A stretch of DNA of 64,000 nt, from positions 86,051,758-86,115,757 of the forward strand of contig NC_062217.1 of assembly GCF_902686445.1 (NCBI RefSeq), in the 5' to 3' direction. This stretch comes from Sciurus carolinensis. Lineage: Eukaryota; Chordata; Mammalia; Rodentia; Sciuridae. Position numbers and translations under genes: made by a program. Positions 59,110 to 64,000 of the stretch are shown here, in pieces. Every line of letters starts with the position of its first letter. Position 1 is the first letter of the stretch. Below the pieces are notes generated by a model that did no database searches, had not been told where the DNA came from, and saw only the letters and a list, made by a program, of their open reading frames with translations.

Positions 59110-59322
59110 GGGATCCTGTAATCACAGCAATCGGGGAGAATGAGGCAGGAGGATCTCAAGTTCAAGACCAGCATCAGTAATTTAGTGAGGCCCTAAGCAA
59201 CTTTTTTAAAATTTTGAGACCCAGCCTCAAAATTTAAAAAAACAAATAAAAGGGGTTGGGGATGTGGCTCAGTGGTAAAGTGTCCCTGGGCTCAATCCCC
59301 AGTACAAAAGTTAAAAAAATAA
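59110..59322 (+). mobile_element. B1-dID SINE
   Basis: The B1 half (GGATCCTGTAATCACAGCAA; 5' end missing) and ID half (GGGGTTGGGGATGTGGCTCA) are followed by an A-rich tail. Confidence 0.88.
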
Positions 59323-59944
59323 TTAATTATGCCAGGAGGGCTTCAGTTGTTCTACACAGAGCTGTGGATTATGTAGTTTACTGCTTTTGTGAGATGGGGA
59401 AACTTTCCTGCTTTAGGCAGCTAAAGATTTATATCAAATTCCCACCTTTAGGCTTGTGTCTTATTTACAACTGCTTTGTACTTTATGAGACTGAAAAATG
59501 CAAAAACTACCTGTAAAAACTGCACATAGGGATGGAACTTCAATTGGGGAAGCAAAAAAAGGATGTGACTTAGATGAAACCTGAGAATTCACATCAACAG
59601 AAAACCAACCTTTTCATCAAACTCTGAGCCAAGTAGAGAAGACCAAAATTGCCACCTGACTGTTTTCTGACTCAGTAGTAATCCTTCCAAGTATACAAAT
59701 ACCTGCTTTGGCCATGGTGTATCCTGAAGTTCTCATATCATCCACAGGACTAAATTTTGGATATGGGACATTTTTTTAAAAACTACCCAACTCTACATAA
59801 CCTCAAGGATCATTCTTATACTCCAAATACCAGAAATGAATAATCAGTTATTATTACTTATTACTTCTCTGAAAAAAATCATCTCCTGAGCAAGGGTCTT
59901 TCTTCCTCTCTCTCTCTCTCTTTCTTTCTTTCCTTTCCTATTTT

Positions 59945-60045
59945 CCTTTCTTTTTTTTAAATTTATTTTTACATGTGCTGAGGATTGAACCCAGTGCCTC
60001 ACATGTACTAGGCAAGCACTCTACCACTACAATCCCAGCCCCAAG
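59945..60045 (-). repeat. ID SINE, antisense, next to a (CTTT)n tract
   Basis: TGTGCTGAGGATTGAACCCA ... CACTACAATCCCAGCCCC. A TC/CTTT run precedes it at 59905-59940. Confidence 0.87.
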
Positions 60046-60220
60046 GGTCCTTTTCTTGAACAACCCTCCAGAAATTAATAGTTCCTCTCTGGTTGTTGCC
60101 TGTCCTTTGGATTTTAATATTTGGGGTCACTCTTATGCATTTTAATCACATTTTGCTGCAAATAATCACACATCTGGTTTGAAAAACAGCTATTTACCAA
60201 GTAAGAATTTACATAGAGGG

Positions 60221-60300
60221 CTGGGGGTGTAGCTCAGTGGTAGAGGACTTGCCTAATATGTATGAGGTACTCAGTTACATCTCCAGCACCAAAGGCTGGG
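60221..60300 (+). repeat. ID SINE
   Basis: GGGCTGGGGGTGTAGCTCAG ... CATCTCCAGCACCAAA. The end runs into a G-rich tract. Confidence 0.87.
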
Positions 60301-60709
60301 GGTGGGGGGCGTGCATAGAAAAGATAGAAATGAGCAAGTAATAGAAACAGTTTTTTTTAAAGTTGGCTCTTTTATTTCAAATTCATGGTGAATCACAATT
60401 TTATCTTCATGAATTTAAATCAGTGATGGGAAGGACTCGTGGATCTGGTTCTTCTCTTGTGCTTAGTCTGCACTAAGAACCCAGAACTAGGTACAACCTT
60501 ATCTCCAGCTTCAGTCATCTCACGGGAAGTGTTCTCAATGTGTTTTTATTATGTGTATTTCAGTTGTGCTTTCTTCAGCAACACCACACTGACTTTTCTG
60601 GGGAAAATATTTTCTGTTGAAATGCAGAGCAGATCTAAATGATTTTGAGTGAAGTTGGGTTTACGTTAGAAATAGATGTTCAACACTCATTGAACTCTGC
60701 TTTGCCTTC

Positions 60710-61291
60710 TGCTATCGTTTGGGTGTGGTTTGTCCCCGTCAAAACTCATGTTGAGTGTTGGTCTCCTAACTGGTAGTCTTGAAAGGTGGCAAGGCCTTTA
60801 AGAGGCAAGAGGCCTCCACCTTCGTTAAAGGATCCGTGTAGTTTCCCTGACAGTGGTCTAGTTATCGTGAGAACAGTCCCACACCTCCCCTCTTCTCTCT
60901 CACACTCATGCTCCCAGTACATTATGCCATCTACCACAAGGCTCTCAAGAGATGCTGGCCCATGCTTTTGGACCTCCAGAACTGTGAGCTAAATAAACCT
61001 TTTTTTCTTTTTTATTGGGAGGGGAGGGTGGGTACCAGGGATTGAACTCAGGGACACTTGACCACTGAGTCACATCCCCAGTCCCGTTTTGTATTTTATT
61101 GTGAGACAGGGTCTCACTGAGTTCCTTAGCACCTTGCTTTTGCTAAGGCTGGCTTTGAACTCGAGATCCTCCTGCCTGAGGTTCCTGAGCCACAGGGATT
61201 ACAGGCGTGTGCCAAAGCACCTGGCAAACCTTTTTTATAACTAATTCAGCCTCAGATATTTTGTCATAACAATAGAAAATGGACTAATTCA
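60710..61291 (+). mobile_element. MaLR-type LTR containing a SINE
   Basis: It starts TGCTATCGTTTGGGTGTGGT. The poly(A) region (GAGCTAAATAAACC) is split by the SINE, and it ends GAAAATGGACTAATTCATC. No internal genes. Confidence 0.83.
61006..61225 (-). mobile_element. B1-dID SINE inserted in a MaLR LTR
   Basis: A complement ID half (TACCAGGGATTGAACTCAGG) is followed by a B1 half (CACAGGGATTACAGGCGTGT). AAACCTTTTTT is repeated at 60995-61005 and 61226-61236. Confidence 0.92.
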
Positions 61292-62949
61292 TCTTATATT
61301 CCTTTCTCCCAGGTGTAAGAAGAGTAATCTAGGGAAACTGCGAAAGCTTCCTAATATATCTTCTCTCTCCTCTCTGAACCTACCAATCAGCTCTTGTCAT
61401 GTGACTTCACCATCCACATAACTAACCTGGTCCCACTTTGGGGAGGTTAAGGCCATATCTCTCAGGACTGACTGCCTTTATGACTGCCTCATCAACTTCC
61501 CTGAAAAGGAAGAAAAGGATAACTCAACTTCAAGGCATTGAAGGAAGGCCCTCTTAGCCAACTCTTAATTTGTTTTGGAGGAGCACAGAAATGAGAAGTT
61601 TGCATTTGTGCCAACTCTAATTAACTCCTGCAGTCAAGCCCAAACCACATGTTAGGTGTCTCGTCTCCTGTCTTCATGCTTCATGCATCACTTGCTTCAC
61701 TTCAGCTGTTTACCTGAGAGATGCAGGCCAATCACGTCTCCACAGAACAGATGGAACCCAGCAGGTGAGACCCAAGGCCCGGAGCTGGATGGGGCAATTT
61801 CTGAGGTTCACTTGCAGCATAATTTGGGAGTAAGAACTTCCACTCGGCAGCAGTTAAGAGTAAAGATCACAGCACCTTTTCCTGCACATTAACTCCTTTG
61901 ATCTTGAGTCCAGCAAATCACGCACACACAGAAACAGGGCTGGTATCATTATCCCTTTTGCAACATAAGAAACAGACTTCCCTGGGAATAGGAACTGAAC
62001 AGCTTTGTGGATTTCAGCACTGAGCTACAAAACTGTCAGGAATATAAAAAGAGCTACAGATCTGATCCCAGTTCTTTCTGTAGGACTCTTGAGCTAATTG
62101 GAGTTCAAGATTATTATACAGAAAGCAATTAGTGGGCAATCAGTGACCTTATACACTAAGATATTTGAATGAGGTGATAAGGACGTAGGGCTCAGGGAGA
62201 TAGAGGCTTCATAAGGATGGTATAATATAATTCTTCATTAAGTCTTGTCTTGTATTTTGAAGGATGAGTGAGACTGTACTAAATCAAGGCAGGGAGCAGG
62301 ATGTCAGGTGAATGCACTTGGGCAGAAGTAGAATGTAGACACCCATATGGTTCTGTGAGACAGACAGTCCAGCCTGCCAGGCCACCTGCTGGGGAAGGAG
62401 AAATGGTGAGACAGGATTGAGATGGCTCCTGAGTCTGGGAACTGGTCTGAAGGTCTCTATGGCCTCCCTGACCCACAGAAGCCCACGCACACGGATATGG
62501 CCTGGTGTTAGTGTTCATTGCACTTTTCCTCCTGTTTTGTAGAAACCAGACTAGAAACTCTCCATTTCCAGACTTGCTGCAGTTAGGACCTGAATATGGC
62601 TCATGTTCCGTTGATCCAGGCACACTCAAGTGAGACCTGGAAGGCCTCAGGGAGGCAGAGGCAGCAGTCCTCTGTGTGGGAGTTTCCTGAGTGCAGGTCC
62701 CAAGCAGAGAAGTGGGCTCCAGGGTGTCCACTTGCTGCTGTAGATGGAAGCAGGTGGGATTTAGTTCCAGAACCAGGGGAAAAAGCTTGACTTCTGATCA
62801 GATGGAGGCAGAGATTATGTGGTTCTGGGGTTGAAAGTTTCCAGATCTGGGAGAGACAGCAGTTTTTTTTGGTGGCTTTATTCTGAGGTTCGAATTGGGG
62901 AAGACATTTCTGAAATTTGAGTCTGTTTCTTTAACCCTCATGTAATACA
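61292..62949. other. Mostly unassigned intergenic sequence
   Basis: A MIR-like piece may lie at 61935-62015 (ATCATTATCCCTTTTGCAAC). The open frame at 62279-62731 (-) has no known domain. Confidence 0.5.
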
Positions 62950-63285
62950 AGTTAAGTAAGCATCCCTTATCTGAAAATGTGAAATCGGAAATGTTCTAAA
63001 ATCAAAATTTTTGAATGTCGACAAGACACGGCAAGTAGAAAATTCCACATCTGACCTCATCATGGTTGCAGTCAAACTTCAGGTGCACTAAGGTGTTGTA
63101 AAAAAATTACCTCAGGCTGTGTATAAGGTGAATATGAAACATAAATGGATTTCATGTTTTGACTTGGGTCCCATTCCAAAGAGATCTCATTATATGTATG
63201 CAAATATTCCAAAATTTTTAAAAAAATCTCAAATTTGAAACACGTGTGGTTACTAAGCAATTTAGATAATGTATACTCAACCTGT
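62950..63285. mobile_element. Tigger-type (TcMar) remnant, copy 2
   Basis: It starts with GTAAGCATCCCTTATCTGAA, AATGTGAAATCGGAAATG, and ends near AAATTTGAAACACGTGTGGT with ATACTCAACCTGTA. It is a longer relative of the element at 10836-11046. Confidence 0.6.
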
Positions 63286-64000
63286 ACTGTTAGCTTTGAC
63301 TATCCTGTAGTGATTCTCTTTTGGCTAAAACCTACCTACCGTGGATTCATTTTCTGTGACTAGACCCCTCACTGATGTTGTCTCACACTTGTCTTATATA
63401 AATATGTAATCAAATATATTTATGTCAAAATGTGTGATTGCACATATTTTGGGCAACTGAGGATAAACAAAGTCATAGATAAAGCATTTTACTTGAAAAG
63501 GAGCAGCATTTTAATCACATGCTCCTAATTGGATTCGCTGTGAAAGCTGAACCCTAACAACCTTGGCCAAGACCCCTGAACTCTCAGATGACTCTTCAGG
63601 TGTATAATCGGGAGCTTTTGTAGAATCAGAGGATAATCCGCCCACTCTTGGTTTCTCATGATTGGTTTAGGCCAAGACAATTATACACATCCCAGATGGC
63701 GCCCTCTTGAGAGGGATAATTAGCCATATCTATTACACTTACCTAATCACAGAAGAAATCACTTTCACTCTCACTGTATCTCAGCCTGTGCACAGCTGCA
63801 TTTGACATAGCCCCTGCCACCCAGCAGCATCACTGGATGTGTGCACTGGGGCTGGTGAGGACATCACCGTGCTTAAAGAACATTCCACAGCACAGGGAAC
63901 ATGATGGCTGTCTTAAACACTTGAGGGGTTGCGTCCATGCTGTTTCCCACTTTACACATAGTACATTTCCAATTCTTGATGAATTGAATTGCATATTAAA
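63286..64000. other. Unassigned sequence containing a CTCF-like core
   Basis: No repeat or gene recognised apart from the motif at 63692-63702. Confidence 0.5.
63692..63702 (+). promoter_or_regulatory. Candidate CTCF core motif
   Basis: CCAGATGGCGC matches the 11-base CTCF core (CNAGRKGGCRS) at every position. The bases immediately upstream do not match the extended motif. It is outside any recognised transposon. Binding is an inference. Confidence 0.35.

Noticed and set aside
62279..62731. 150-codon open frame (-)
   Set aside because: No recognisable domain, and the composition resembles translated non-coding GC-rich sequence.
26360..64000. GJB6 or GJB2 exon
   Set aside because: No connexin coding sequence (four-helix channel protein with extracellular Cys motifs) is present in any frame. 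The gene expected by synteny must lie beyond the window.

Overview
This is a stretch of mammalian nuclear genome. It most likely comes from a squirrel-family rodent (ground squirrel, marmot or relative). The evidence for that is a dense population of tRNA-derived ID SINEs and of dimeric SINEs in which a 7SL-derived B1 half is fused to an ID half, plus rodent-type L1 elements with purine-rich 3' UTRs. No bacterial, plasmid or CRISPR features are present. The only protein-coding gene I can support is CRYL1 (lambda-crystallin, L-gulonate 3-dehydrogenase), on the + strand. Its last three coding exons lie at 18455-18560, 25387-25493 and 25805-25918. They join in frame to give the C-terminal 108 residues, and are followed by a short 3' UTR with an ATTAAA signal at 26339-26344. 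Layout: 1-18454 is the 3' part of the intron before the first visible exon. 18561-25386 and 25494-25804 are the next two introns. 26360-64000 is downstream intergenic DNA. By mammalian synteny (known in human, inferred here) this should be the interval between CRYL1 and the connexin genes GJB6/GJB2, with CRYL1 and GJB6 in the same orientation. No connexin exon is in the window. Much of the window is transposon-derived: ancient L1M fragments in both orientations, younger rodent-type L1 3' ends (33.5-35.3, 43.0-45.5 and 46.1-46.6 kb), at least eight MaLR/ERVL-type LTRs, a clean 385-bp solo LTR at 35769-36153, Tigger-type DNA transposon remnants, MIRs, microsatellites and about 27 ID or B1-dID SINEs. 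The best-resolved structure is a nested stack at 33.0-36.6 kb: an older L1 hit by a younger L1, an ID SINE and a solo LTR, the younger L1 and the LTR with recognisable target-site duplications. I see no previously undescribed biological system. The items most worth a second look are the possible regulatory role of the region (the human counterpart is implicated in distal control of GJB2/GJB6), a CTCF-like core at 63692-63702, the nested insertion stack with its solo LTR, and a very strong G-quadruplex motif in the L1 3' UTR. Repeat family names are from recognition by eye, and their boundaries are approximate unless a target-site duplication is given.
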